Of a stretch of DNA of 51,735 nucleotides, positions 15,086-21,475 are shown in pieces. The notes under the pieces are model-generated. The model searched no databases and was not told the DNA's origin. It saw nothing but the letters and a program-made list of their open reading frames with translations. The position numbers were made by a program, and so were the translations under genes. Source of the DNA: a virus. The stretch's first letter is position 1; every line of letters begins with the position of its first letter. The stretch is taken from IMG/VR virus record IMGVR_UViG_3300030329_001756, positions 1-51,735 of that record; one strand, 5' to 3'.

Positions 15086-15611
15086 CAGGTAACCCCAATC
15101 CATGATAAGAAGGTTTATCATTAGATTTTTCTATTTTAAACCACTCAGGCTTGTTGCGTTTTTTCCAAGTTGCGAAATCACTTTTTTCAACAACGTAATA
15201 GGTACGATACGCTTCAACAGTGTCAGAGCCTTTGCAGTAGTCAGGCATACACTGCGGCGGCGGCGTAAAATCGTCATGCTCTATGTACACTGGAAAATGC
15301 CACAAATGATGAAGCAACCTACCGGAAGCGTGGTTTTTATCGTAACGATAAGTGTATTCTTTAAGAAGCTGGTCGTAAAGATTCCACAACCACTCATAAT
15401 TCTCAGAAGATTTACGAACCCAAATAGAAGAAGGATGGTTCTTGTGAGTAGCTTTGTACAGACCTCGTTCATCAGCAAGCTTGTCACCGTCAAGTAAACG
15501 ATGCGCTGTTGAAAGAAGCTGTGCAGACTCAAGGATCATTTTAACTACGTGTTTGTCGCAGTGCATCTGCGCTGCAAGTATAGGGTCTTTGTCAAGATAG
15601 AAGATGTTCAT
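15069..15611 (-). CDS. Conserved phage-type hypothetical protein (180 aa)
   Basis: N-terminus MNIFYLDKDPILAAQMHCDKHVVKMILESAQ, then conserved-looking His/Trp residues (HPSSIWVRKS, LLHHLWHFP) and a Pro-rich MPDYC segment. I recall this start from marine phage genomes beside ThyX and polymerase genes but know no established function. It overlaps ThyX by 20 bases upstream and the polymerase by 17 bases downstream, so translation is coupled. Confidence 0.7.
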   Translation of the reverse strand: MNIFYLDKDPILAAQMHCDKHVVKMILESAQLLSTAHRLLDGDKLADERGLYKATHKNHPSSIWVRKSSENYEWLWNLYDQLLKEYTYRYDKNHASGRLLHHLWHFPVYIEHDDFTPPPQCMPDYCKGSDTVEAYRTYYVVEKSDFATWKKRNKPEWFKIEKSNDKPSYHGLGLPDETRN

Positions 15612-16254
15612 CTAGTGCCTTCCACGATACAGGATAAAGGTTGCTACATTCTATTCTAATACTGTTTGCTATGTATCTAGTTTCTTTTTGTGCGTCATCC
15701 TTTGTTCTTAGAGAACACACTCTAGCAAAAGCAGCTAAACTACCACTCCAGTACCATTCTGTGTACATGTTTTGTGGTAAAATCATTCTTGCCATTTCCG
15801 GAGCAATTCCTGAATTAATCATATTAGAATAACATTCGGTAACAAATTTCATTAAAGGCGCTGTATTGTAGCGAATAACACCGTCGTTTGACGATCCTTG
15901 TTTTTTGTCATCGGCTCGTTTTCTCCAAACGTCAGGGATAAAAAACTCTGGTTCGTCATCAACATATCTCCTTGATACTTCGTTCCACACCAACCCTACT
16001 TGATGTTTGACCAACTGTCTAGCCACAAATACGGGCGCTTTGATGCGAAACTGAAGAAAGCAATGCCCGAATGGCGTCCAGTGATTGTGCTTGGCAAGGT
16101 AGTTTATAAGCCGTTCGTCCTTCTCTGTCAAGACGTTTTCTACAGGACCGGCAGGCAGTATCGTTTCCCAATCTGATTCTTTGTTAAAGGAAACTCTTGC
16201 AGCGTTAACCACTGTAAGATCAGACCCCATTGAATCAATTAACTCAACTTGCAT
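15592..16254 (-). CDS. thyX: Flavin-dependent thymidylate synthase ThyX (220 aa)
   Basis: Makes dTMP from dUMP with FAD/NADPH and methylene-tetrahydrofolate. The signature ThyX stretch is VKHQVGLVWNEVSRRY (about 82-97); this is the phage variant in which the usual RHR begins KHQ. Also HNHWTPFGH near residue 60 (flavin/dUMP binding) and ARMILPQNMYTEW near 156. Length is normal for the family. With the RNR it secures dNTP supply. It overlaps both neighbours by 11-20 bases. Confidence 0.95.
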   Translation of the reverse strand: MQVELIDSMGSDLTVVNAARVSFNKESDWETILPAGPVENVLTEKDERLINYLAKHNHWTPFGHCFLQFRIKAPVFVARQLVKHQVGLVWNEVSRRYVDDEPEFFIPDVWRKRADDKKQGSSNDGVIRYNTAPLMKFVTECYSNMINSGIAPEMARMILPQNMYTEWYWSGSLAAFARVCSLRTKDDAQKETRYIANSIRIECSNLYPVSWKALDEHLLS

Positions 16255-16495
16255 AGTACTTCACCAAACCATTAAAAAGTAAAGCTGAAGAAACAGAATT
16301 AATAACAATTAAAGCTCTGTCGTTCCAAAGTATACCTACAGTTAGCCAACCAAGCAATCCTATTGTATGTACAAATAGATTAAAAGGATACACGTTGTTA
16401 CTTGTCAACATCATTCCGAAGATAAGTATAAATGTAGCAATCCATTTAATATACCAATCTATAGTGTGAGTAGGCGTAGCCTTTTTAATACTCAT
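16244..16495 (-). CDS. DUF6552-like small membrane protein (83 aa)
   Basis: Three hydrophobic segments: about 15-30 (IKWIATFILIFGMML), 38-57 (FNLFVHTIGLLGWLTVGILW) and 62-79. The WIATFILIFGM, HTIGLLGW and WNDRALIVIN pieces fit a membrane protein common next to ThyX in marine phages (DUF6552 by memory). Function unknown. It overlaps ThyX by 11 bases and the nuclease gene by 4. Confidence 0.65.
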   Translation of the reverse strand: MSIKKATPTHTIDWYIKWIATFILIFGMMLTSNNVYPFNLFVHTIGLLGWLTVGILWNDRALIVINSVSSALLFNGLVKYYAS

Positions 16496-17001
16496 AAATT
16501 CTCCATCAAGTTAAGTTCATCAATTTTAAGATTGTAACAAGAAGCTTTTACTGTATAACCATTATCTTCGTCTACAGTTCCTTTCTTTAAGAATGTTGAT
16601 TTATTAAAATATTCTTGTTTAGGCAACCAACCTAATAACCAAATCTTTTTTAAGCTGTAAAGTATTCTAGTGAACACATAAACATCACATTTCTGTTTAG
16701 TGTTGTATTCTGCTATTGAGCAATCGTAGTAGCTTAAAGGTTTTACTCCTGTTGTTTTTGTTTTAACATCAATCTTTAATTTATCATTGTTTTTTATGTT
16801 AAGGTAAAAATCATAATCATAAGTGTTGTCTTCAACAACATCATGTTTATTGTTTAGAAGATAATCCATAACACAATACTCACCTACATAACCAGCCTTA
16901 TTACCTCTTCCTTGAGATATAGAGTTTGTAAGTACTCCTAGTTTATCTGATGCTTTTTGAGCTTTGTCAAGCATATTTTGAGATACGTTCATTTCTATCA
17001 T
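16492..17001 (-). CDS. PD-(D/E)XK-type nuclease-like protein (169 aa)
   Basis: GRGNKAGYVGEYCVMDYLL (about 32-50) gives the early Glu, and YDYDFYLN with LKIDVKTKT (about 62-82) gives D ... D-x-K, the core of restriction-endonuclease-like folds. Later hydrophobic strands (CDVYVFTRILY, KIWLLGWLP) fit the central sheet. Probably cuts DNA (host genome breakdown, recombination or repair); precise role unknown. Sits at the promoter-proximal end of the replication unit. Confidence 0.65.
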   Translation of the reverse strand: MIEMNVSQNMLDKAQKASDKLGVLTNSISQGRGNKAGYVGEYCVMDYLLNNKHDVVEDNTYDYDFYLNIKNNDKLKIDVKTKTTGVKPLSYYDCSIAEYNTKQKCDVYVFTRILYSLKKIWLLGWLPKQEYFNKSTFLKKGTVDEDNGYTVKASCYNLKIDELNLMENL

Positions 17002-17016
17002 AATTAAAAATATGTC

Positions 17017-17097
17017 CTAGTAATGGAAGGAGGTGGTTAAGTACACAAAAATCATTAAAATGCCTACTAAACATACTAAAAGTTCCGTTTTTGACAT
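17017..17097 (-). CDS. Tiny membrane peptide (26 aa)
   Basis: MSKTELLVCLVGILMIFVYL then TTSFHY: one transmembrane helix. AAGGTG precedes ATG by 7 bases. The 3' end of the gene lies in the repeat copy shared with 1008-1107. Same class as the peptides at 1871-2147, 2654-2740 and 6228-6314. Confidence 0.5.
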   Translation of the reverse strand: MSKTELLVCLVGILMIFVYLTTSFHY

Positions 17098-17147
17098 GTT
17101 TTTACACCTTATTTCACTTTTAATACTCATAAGAATAAAATCTTTTC

Positions 17148-17339
17148 TTAATCGTATAAATTGTCATCGTCTTCGTCTACCATTTTAAGCAGTTTTGAAT
17201 TAGAGTATCTTTTTTTTACTGATTTTTTGCGCTTAGATTCTACAACACGCTTCCTGTACAAAGGGTCTTCAAGGTTGTGCGCCATGACGCTTCTGCGTGA
17301 CCCTCTTTTCCGGTCGTTTTGTTTCCGCTGGTACGACAT
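17148..17339 (-). CDS. Small basic protein (63 aa)
   Basis: Rich in Arg, Lys and Ser (MSYQRKQNDRKRGSRRS, RKKSVKKRYSNSK) with an acidic tail (DEDDDNLYD); a nucleic-acid-binding role is plausible but unproven. It is the first minus-strand gene after the divergent promoters, as expected for an early regulator. GAGGA lies about 12 bases upstream of ATG, a little far. Confidence 0.55.
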   Translation of the reverse strand: MSYQRKQNDRKRGSRRSVMAHNLEDPLYRKRVVESKRKKSVKKRYSNSKLLKMVDEDDDNLYD

Positions 17340-17355
17340 TTTTTCATTTTTCCTC

Positions 17356-17407
17356 TTGACACGGGTTTCGATAGGGTGTATTTAAACGATTATTATGCCC
17401 CTGTCAA
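17356..17407. promoter_or_regulatory. Face-to-face divergent sigma-70 promoters sharing a -10 hexamer
   Basis: Plus: TTGACA (17356-17361), 17-base spacer, TATTTA (17379-17384). Minus: TTGACA (17407-17402), 17-base spacer, TAAATA, the same six base pairs read backwards. Genes diverge exactly here: early-type genes on plus, replication genes on minus. -35 boxes are perfect; the shared -10 is weak. A 16-base spacing on the minus strand gives TTAAAT as an alternative. Confidence 0.65.
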
Positions 17408-17428
17408 GGCCAAAAAGGAGAAAAAAAA

Positions 17429-17620
17429 ATGAGTAAAATGAGCGATTTACACATAGACTATTCAGAACACATAAGATTATGTTCAAAAAATAATATTGAA
17501 AAAGAAGAAGCATGGGTACTATTAGACACAAATATAAAGAATGTTGTATATAAAGAAGATTTTCTAAAAGATTATTCTGAAGTTAAAGGTGAAAATAAAA
17601 TGATTAAAGAAGCTGAATAG
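17429..17620 (+). CDS. Small acidic protein, first plus-strand gene (63 aa)
   Basis: AAGGAG lies 9 bases before ATG, a strong ribosome binding site. The product is helical and acidic (NIEKEEAWVLLD, VYKEDFLKDYSEVKGENK). No family recognised. First gene after the plus promoter, hence probably early expressed. Confidence 0.65.
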   Translation: MSKMSDLHIDYSEHIRLCSKNNIEKEEAWVLLDTNIKNVVYKEDFLKDYSEVKGENKMIKEAE

Positions 17621-17625
17621 TACAA

Positions 17626-17847
17626 ATGACTGATAAACGTGAACCTTATTGGAATTACATGGGAAGAAGGTTACGTGAAGTACGTGATAATACTTTCCTC
17701 ACAAGAGAGGATTTGTGTAAAAAGGAAATAGCAGAGATGCAAAAACAAGTACACATATTGCAATTAAGAGTTAAAGAGTTAAAAGAGATTGTTGATAGGC
17801 AAAGTAAAACCATTAAATCATTGTTACCTTCAATTAGTCAGGATTAG
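17626..17847 (+). CDS. Small coiled-coil protein (73 aa)
   Basis: N-terminus KREPYWNYMGRRLREVRDN and then a long heptad-patterned helix (CKKEIAEMQKQVHILQLR to IVDRQSKTIKSLL). I recall this KREPYWNYMG start from other marine phages as a small conserved protein of unknown function. It begins 5 bases after the 63-aa gene stop. Probably an oligomer. Confidence 0.7.
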   Translation: MTDKREPYWNYMGRRLREVRDNTFLTREDLCKKEIAEMQKQVHILQLRVKELKEIVDRQSKTIKSLLPSISQD

Positions 17848-17886
17848 TAACTTGTGGAAAGAAAATGTTGAATTGCAATGTGGTCT

Positions 17887-18014
17887 GATGCTCTCCCTTT
17901 TATGGAAGGTTTGGATAGCGAATGCCCTGACCCTCTGACTAAACGGGCAACGGAATGTCAGAGTACCGTAGCGAGAGGTTCGATTCCTCTCCCTTCCATA
18001 AAAGAGAGAGCATC
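17887..18014 (+). ncRNA. Structured RNA candidate with tRNA-like T arm
   Basis: A 23-position closing stem (17887-17909 with 17992-18014) has 22 pairs and one C-A mismatch. Inside: GCCC/GGGC (17924-17927 / 17945-17948), ACGG/CCGT (17950-17953 / 17966-17969), and GAGAGG-TTCGATT-CCTCTC (17973-17991), identical in layout to a tRNA T arm. The loops of the first two hairpins carry CTCTGAC (17933-17939) and GTCAGAG (17957-17963), a perfect 7-bp kissing pair. No usable D arm or anticodon loop, so it is not a normal tRNA. It lies between two small genes and just before the tRNAs. Confidence 0.6.
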
Positions 18015-18017
18015 CGA

Positions 18018-18197
18018 ATGGATTTTTGTAAAATGTTGGAGTTTATAAAAGTTGTTTCCTGTTGTTGTGTTTTACTTTTTTCTTTAAATGGATGTATTCA
18101 TTTGATAGTCTTTAAATCAATGTTAGACATTGTAGGAATACACAAACTTAATGAACTAGAAAAAGAAGTAGACAAGCTTAAAGGAAAAGAAGAATGA
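18018..18197 (+). CDS. Small membrane or lipoprotein-like protein (59 aa)
   Basis: I choose ATG 18018, right after the RNA stem; a longer frame from 17955 would read through the structured RNA. Residues 11-34 are a Cys-rich membrane segment (SCCCVLLFSLNGCIHLIVF) with a loose lipobox LNGC, followed by a charged coil ending KEVDKLKGKEE. GAGAGAG upstream, within the stem, may be the ribosome binding site, so folding could control translation. Unknown function. Confidence 0.5.
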   Translation: MDFCKMLEFIKVVSCCCVLLFSLNGCIHLIVFKSMLDIVGIHKLNELEKEVDKLKGKEE

Positions 18198-18400
18198 TAG
18201 TAACACGTAAGTTAGAATCGTTGTACGGGTGTCATACTTGTAAATCTAAAGCAGACGTAATAGATGATCATGTTTACTGGTGTTCGACATGCTGGCTAAA
18301 AAAGGAAAAGAAGAAAGATAGTCTTAGCCGTATCTCTGATTACGAAAGAGAATCAAACGTAGATTGTGATGAAGGTGGTCAATTTGGTATGGGAGCTTGA
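18194..18400 (+). CDS. Small zinc-ribbon protein (68 aa)
   Basis: CHTC (13-16) and CSTC (30-33) make a classical two-knuckle zinc ribbon, followed by a Lys-rich stretch (WLKKEKKKD). Likely nucleic-acid or protein binding. It overlaps the previous gene by 4 bases (ATGA) and ends one base before tRNA(CAT). Confidence 0.65.
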   Translation: MIVTRKLESLYGCHTCKSKADVIDDHVYWCSTCWLKKEKKKDSLSRISDYERESNVDCDEGGQFGMGA

Positions 18401-18401
18401 T

Positions 18402-18478
18402 GGACCCGTAGTTCAGTTGGTTAGAACGAACCGCTCATAACGGTTATGTCGTAGGTTCAAGTCCTACCGGGTCCACCA
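18402..18478 (+). tRNA. tRNA with anticodon CAT (Met elongator or Ile2)
   Basis: 77 nt: GGACCCG / CGGGTCC acceptor, anticodon arm AACCG-CTCATAA-CGGTT, T arm GTAGG-TTCAAGT-CCTAC, encoded CCA. A paired G1-C72 excludes an initiator tRNA. Met and lysidine-modified Ile2 (reading ATA) cannot be told apart from sequence alone; ATA is common in this AT-rich genome. Confidence 0.93.
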
Positions 18479-18480
18479 AA

Positions 18481-18567
18481 GCGGGCGTGGCGGAATTGGT
18501 AGACGCGGCAGACTTAAAATCTGTTTTCCGTTAGGAAGTGTGGGTTCAAGTCCCGCCGCCCGCACCA
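18481..18567 (+). tRNA. tRNA-Leu (anticodon TAA)
   Basis: 87 nt with the long variable arm of class II tRNAs: GCGGGCG / CGCCCGC acceptor, anticodon arm GCAGA-CTTAAAA-TCTGT with TAA, T arm GGG-TTCAAGT-CCC extended, encoded CCA. Reads TTA, the favoured Leu codon of AT-rich genes. Two bases after the preceding tRNA. Confidence 0.95.
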
Positions 18568-18584
18568 AAAAAAGGAGCTAAACG

Positions 18585-19262
18585 ATGCAGATACAACATA
18601 AAGTTACTGATGATGTGCTTTTTGAGGGGGACTACCTTTCGGTTATGGCTGCGGCAGAAGCCGCTGTCAGAGAGGACGTATCCCTCAAAAACGCTGATCT
18701 CAGGGAGGCTGACCTCGAAGGCGCGAATCTTAGAAGTGCTAACCTCGAAGGCGCGAACCTCAGAGGCGCACGCCTCATCGACGCTGACCTTGAAGACGCA
18801 TATCTCGCAGAAGTTGATCTCAGAGGCGCATACCTCGAAGGCGCGAACCTCAGAGGCGCATACCTCATCAACACTGACCTTGAAGGCGCGTATCTCAAAG
18901 GCGCGAACCTCAGAGGCGCATATCTCAGAGGCGCGTGCTTCGGGGGCACCCACCTCGAAGGCTCTAACCTCGAAGGCGCGCGGCTCAAGGGTGATGACCT
19001 CATCGACGCTGGTCAAGACCGGCGCGGGTTTCAGTTCATCGGCTGCCGCTTCGCCAATGGGGTATGGGTGGTGGTTGGGTGCCGCTGGTTCTCCTTATCC
19101 GACGCCAGAGCGCATTGGGGTGAGGGCTATCCCGGCGACGCGGCGAGCAAGGCGTGGGCGTACACTGACACTGGCGACAGGGTTGAGATCAACGCCAAGT
19201 TGGACCTGATCGAGGCGACCGCGCAGTCGCGGGGGTGGAAACAGCCTGAAAAGGAGAAGTGA
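18585..19262 (+). CDS. Pentapeptide-repeat protein (225 aa)
   Basis: Residues about 33-145 are about 23 tandem pentapeptides of the A(D/N)Lxx type (ADLREADLEGANL...), which fold as a right-handed quadrilateral beta helix. Some members mimic DNA and block gyrase; others have unknown roles. The C-terminal 80 residues (FQFIGCRF...WFSLSDARAHWG) form a separate domain. AGGAG 7 bases before ATG. GC content is far above the flanks, so it was likely acquired from a GC-rich donor, and it lies beside tRNAs, a common insertion point. Confidence 0.9.
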   Translation: MQIQHKVTDDVLFEGDYLSVMAAAEAAVREDVSLKNADLREADLEGANLRSANLEGANLRGARLIDADLEDAYLAEVDLRGAYLEGANLRGAYLINTDLEGAYLKGANLRGAYLRGACFGGTHLEGSNLEGARLKGDDLIDAGQDRRGFQFIGCRFANGVWVVVGCRWFSLSDARAHWGEGYPGDAASKAWAYTDTGDRVEINAKLDLIEATAQSRGWKQPEKEK

Positions 19263-19264
19263 AA

Positions 19265-19558
19265 ATGGATAAAGATTATGTTGTTGTAACTTGTGTCTCA
19301 TCTTTCCGTGTGCGTTATGTCTTACACAAAGATGATTTGCAAAAGTTAAATCCAGATAAATCGTGTAATCCTATTGAATGGGCAAAAGATACTGTTACTT
19401 GTGAAGAGTGCGATGAGTTTTCTACAGAATATATAGGAGAACACATATATGACGCTGACCTTATTACAGAAGAACAAATGATAAACTTATTTGACCGAGA
19501 CAACTCGCATATTAAAAAATGGTCACGGGAACAAAAGATTAATTGGGTCAGAAAGTAA
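19265..19558 (+). CDS. Hypothetical protein (97 aa)
   Basis: I start at ATG 19265 (MDKDYVVVTC), 8 bases after AAGGAG, instead of GTG 19259, which is too close to it. Compact alpha/beta protein with four Cys, one pair as CEEC near residue 46, in an acidic region (TCEECDEFSTEYIGEHIY). Not recognised. AT-rich again, in contrast with the pentapeptide gene just before. Confidence 0.6.
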   Translation: MDKDYVVVTCVSSFRVRYVLHKDDLQKLNPDKSCNPIEWAKDTVTCEECDEFSTEYIGEHIYDADLITEEQMINLFDRDNSHIKKWSREQKINWVRK

Positions 19559-19572
19559 GAAGGACAGTAAGA

Positions 19573-20250
19573 ATGAAGACCAACCGTAGTATGCCTTCAG
19601 TAAACAAAATAAAAGAATACTGGGCTTGTAGGTTATCAAATAATGTTTGGCGCAAGGCAGATAATCCATACGAAGTTTTAACAAAAGATTTTTGTTGGGC
19701 ATGTGGTGCGGTTGGATTTCCTTTACAAAGAGCGCATATATTATCTAGAGCAGGACATCCTGATCCAAAGTCTACTGATAAAGTAGAAAATTTACATATG
19801 CTTTGTAGTGTTTGTCATACTGACAGTGAGGAAATAGATGGTCTAAAATATTTTCGCTGGTTTAGAAAACGTAAGTTTGGTGCAGGACCAGACAAGTTTG
19901 TTAAAGGTGTTTTAAATATATTACAACAAAAACATAACCTTAACAAACTTGACGAATTAATACGGCTATTCGGTACGATATCCGAGTTTGAGAAAGCGCA
20001 GAACTTATCAAAGATGAGGGCAGCGAGAAATCGTAAACGGAAAAAGGTAGGGAAATGTGAAGGTCGAAAAGGTTACCACGAAACGAATCCTACGTTGGTG
20101 TGTGAGGCGAAACGGCTACGCAGAAAATCACCTAAGACAGGGAAACGAAGATCGCTCAACAGCGTTTCCCAAGAACTGTTCGCTCTAGGCTTCAAGACAA
20201 GCAAGGGCAACGCTTTCAGTGCATCGCAAGTGCAGAGGTTGATTGAGTAA
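19573..20250 (+). CDS. HNH endonuclease with recombinase-like DNA-binding tail (225 aa)
   Basis: HNH domain: CWACG, LQRAHILSRA and LHMLCSVCH (about 42-90), with two CxxC knuckles and the His of the nuclease loop. After a basic linker, the C-terminal 60 residues (SLNSVSQELFALGFKTSKGNAFSASQVQRLI) resemble the helix-turn-helix tail of serine recombinases (S-x-IA-x-L-x-x-x-G-x-x-T-x-x-G). Probably a free-standing homing-type endonuclease with added target recognition. AAGGA stands 10 bases before ATG 19573. Confidence 0.75.
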   Translation: MKTNRSMPSVNKIKEYWACRLSNNVWRKADNPYEVLTKDFCWACGAVGFPLQRAHILSRAGHPDPKSTDKVENLHMLCSVCHTDSEEIDGLKYFRWFRKRKFGAGPDKFVKGVLNILQQKHNLNKLDELIRLFGTISEFEKAQNLSKMRAARNRKRKKVGKCEGRKGYHETNPTLVCEAKRLRRKSPKTGKRRSLNSVSQELFALGFKTSKGNAFSASQVQRLIE

Positions 20251-20260
20251 GGATGCAAAA

Positions 20261-20395
20261 ATGAGTTTAGATTGGCAAGTACAAAACTACCTTGAAACTT
20301 TAGTAGAACAGTTCATGGAAGAAGGATTGTCTGAAAAAGAAGCTGAAGAAAAAGCTATGGAACGATTGGATCAGTCTCAATATGATTACAAATAA
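20261..20395 (+). CDS. Small acidic helical protein (44 aa)
   Basis: MSLDWQVQNYLETLVEQFME and on, with EEGLSEKEAEEKAMERLDQ: one or two amphipathic acidic helices. AAGGA lies 7 bases upstream. Last plus-strand gene, three bases before the terminator. Unknown function. Confidence 0.65.
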   Translation: MSLDWQVQNYLETLVEQFMEEGLSEKEAEEKAMERLDQSQYDYK

Positions 20396-20397
20396 AA

Positions 20398-20430
20398 AAA
20401 GCTGCACAAAGAAAAACAAAGTGCAGCTTT
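20398..20430. terminator. Bidirectional terminator between convergent units
   Basis: AAAGCTGCAC (20398-20407) and GTGCAGCTTT (20421-20430) form a perfect 10-bp stem with a 13-base loop. T runs follow best on the minus strand (CTTTTTTTATTT); on the plus strand only CTTTAAAG follows. It separates the plus early genes from the end of the minus late unit. Confidence 0.9.
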
Positions 20431-20454
20431 AAAGTAATGTTAGGTTCGTATTTC

Positions 20455-20928
20455 TTATTCTTTAGAGGCGATGTATTTCCTTGCTTTAGACATGGCTCTG
20501 TTACCAAACCAAAAAGCTATAATAGCAGAAAATATAGCTTGCGTTTCAGAATCCCAAGCTGTCTCTATCGCTACTGTCCAATCAACATTTTGATTAGAGA
20601 TTAAAGCGTACATGAGTACACCTTTAACACAAATAAACATCATGAAGAAAAGATAAGTAATGACAGGGCGCACAGAACCCCTGAGAGAGTTGATAAAAGC
20701 TCCAGAGTCGATAGTTCTATCATGTTCGTATATACTCTTTGTTTCTTGAATGTCTGCTTCAGCGTCAAGTTCTTTAAGCTTTAGTTCTGATAGTTGTGAA
20801 GCATACTTAGCTTTAGCTTCAAGCATGTTGAGTTCTTGTTCGTTGGCTTGCTTTTGTTTGAAGTAGCCTAATACTTCAGGTACAATGGACGTACCAAAGC
20901 CTAGAAGAGTGCCTAGAAGACTGATCAC
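20455..20928 (-). CDS. 3TM-type holin-like protein (157 aa)
   Basis: Fits the holin family of three membrane segments (Holin_3TMs type, best known from gene-transfer agents): an N-terminal hydrophobic MISLLGTLLGFGTSIV, a helical linker, RGSVRPVITYLFFMMFI (about 84-100), and IFSAIIAFWFGNRAMSKAR (about 133-150). Holins open the inner membrane at lysis. It overlaps the EF-hand gene by 4 bases and is last in the late unit. Confidence 0.7.
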   Translation of the reverse strand: MISLLGTLLGFGTSIVPEVLGYFKQKQANEQELNMLEAKAKYASQLSELKLKELDAEADIQETKSIYEHDRTIDSGAFINSLRGSVRPVITYLFFMMFICVKGVLMYALISNQNVDWTVAIETAWDSETQAIFSAIIAFWFGNRAMSKARKYIASKE

Positions 20929-21212
20929 TTCTTCTTACTCATCATAACAGATGCCCCCATATAAGCTCCTACAACGCCCGCCATACCTATGTAGAACAAG
21001 GAGAACAGGTCTGCTAAAGCTTTGATTCTTGAGTCAGGAAATACAGGTAAAAATACCAACGCTGTAAACACCAGCATAGAGATCAAGGCTATCCACGCCA
21101 TAGATTTCTGTGCGTCCATCTTTTCAGCGTCAGATGCTGCACGTAGTTCTTCCTCTGTTATTACGCCGTCGTTGTTAAGATCGACATTGTATGTATCTTT
21201 AGGTGGATTCAT
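20925..21212 (-). CDS. EF-hand membrane protein of the lysis region (95 aa)
   Basis: A canonical EF-hand calcium loop (DLNNDGVITEEE, residues 11-22) precedes two transmembrane helices (about 38-58, IALISMLVFTALVFLPVF; about 66-88). Calcium binding at the cytoplasmic or periplasmic end is suggested by the loop. I recall similar short proteins in marine podoviruses. Sits between spanin-like and holin-like genes; a role in timing or regulating lysis is inference. Confidence 0.65.
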   Translation of the reverse strand: MNPPKDTYNVDLNNDGVITEEELRAASDAEKMDAQKSMAWIALISMLVFTALVFLPVFPDSRIKALADLFSLFYIGMAGVVGAYMGASVMMSKKK

Positions 21213-21214
21213 AA

Positions 21215-21472
21215 TTAACCTACCTTATCTTTTATTTTGTTCACAAACTCCCACAGTGCAGTTATTTGTCTGTTTGTAACGTCTTGTTCAGCACGTAACT
21301 GCACTAGTGTTTGTTGTTGTGTATTGTTTTGAGTTGATATGCTTTTTACGTTGTTTTGCAGTATCTCTGTGTCTTTTAAAAGACCAGATACTTGTTCTCT
21401 TGAGCGAGTAGCCCAAACGATCAACAGTCCTATGAATATAAGTTGATCCCAATGCTCTGTTATAAAATTCAT
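21215..21472 (-). CDS. Single-span coiled-coil membrane protein, i-spanin-like (85 aa)
   Basis: One N-terminal membrane segment (LIFIGLLIVWA, about 11-21), then a long polar coiled coil (Gln/Asn-rich TQNNTQQQTLVQLRAEQ). This is the Rz-like layout of inner-membrane spanins, but no o-spanin lipoprotein partner was found. Neighbours are the EF-hand and holin-like genes (2-base and 4-base spacing). Confidence 0.45.
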   Translation of the reverse strand: MNFITEHWDQLIFIGLLIVWATRSREQVSGLLKDTEILQNNVKSISTQNNTQQQTLVQLRAEQDVTNRQITALWEFVNKIKDKVG

Positions 21473-21475
21473 TTT

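Noticed and set aside
17910-17998. Normal class II tRNA
   Set aside because: Acceptor and T arm fit, but no D arm with GG, no 7-base anticodon loop with T33 and purine 37, and the acceptor stem continues 16 pairs beyond; better treated as an unknown structured RNA.
18546-19016. Long frames opposite the pentapeptide-repeat gene (both strands)
   Set aside because: They are shadows generated by the repeated GC-rich codons; they overlap a tRNA and lack starts with ribosome binding sites.
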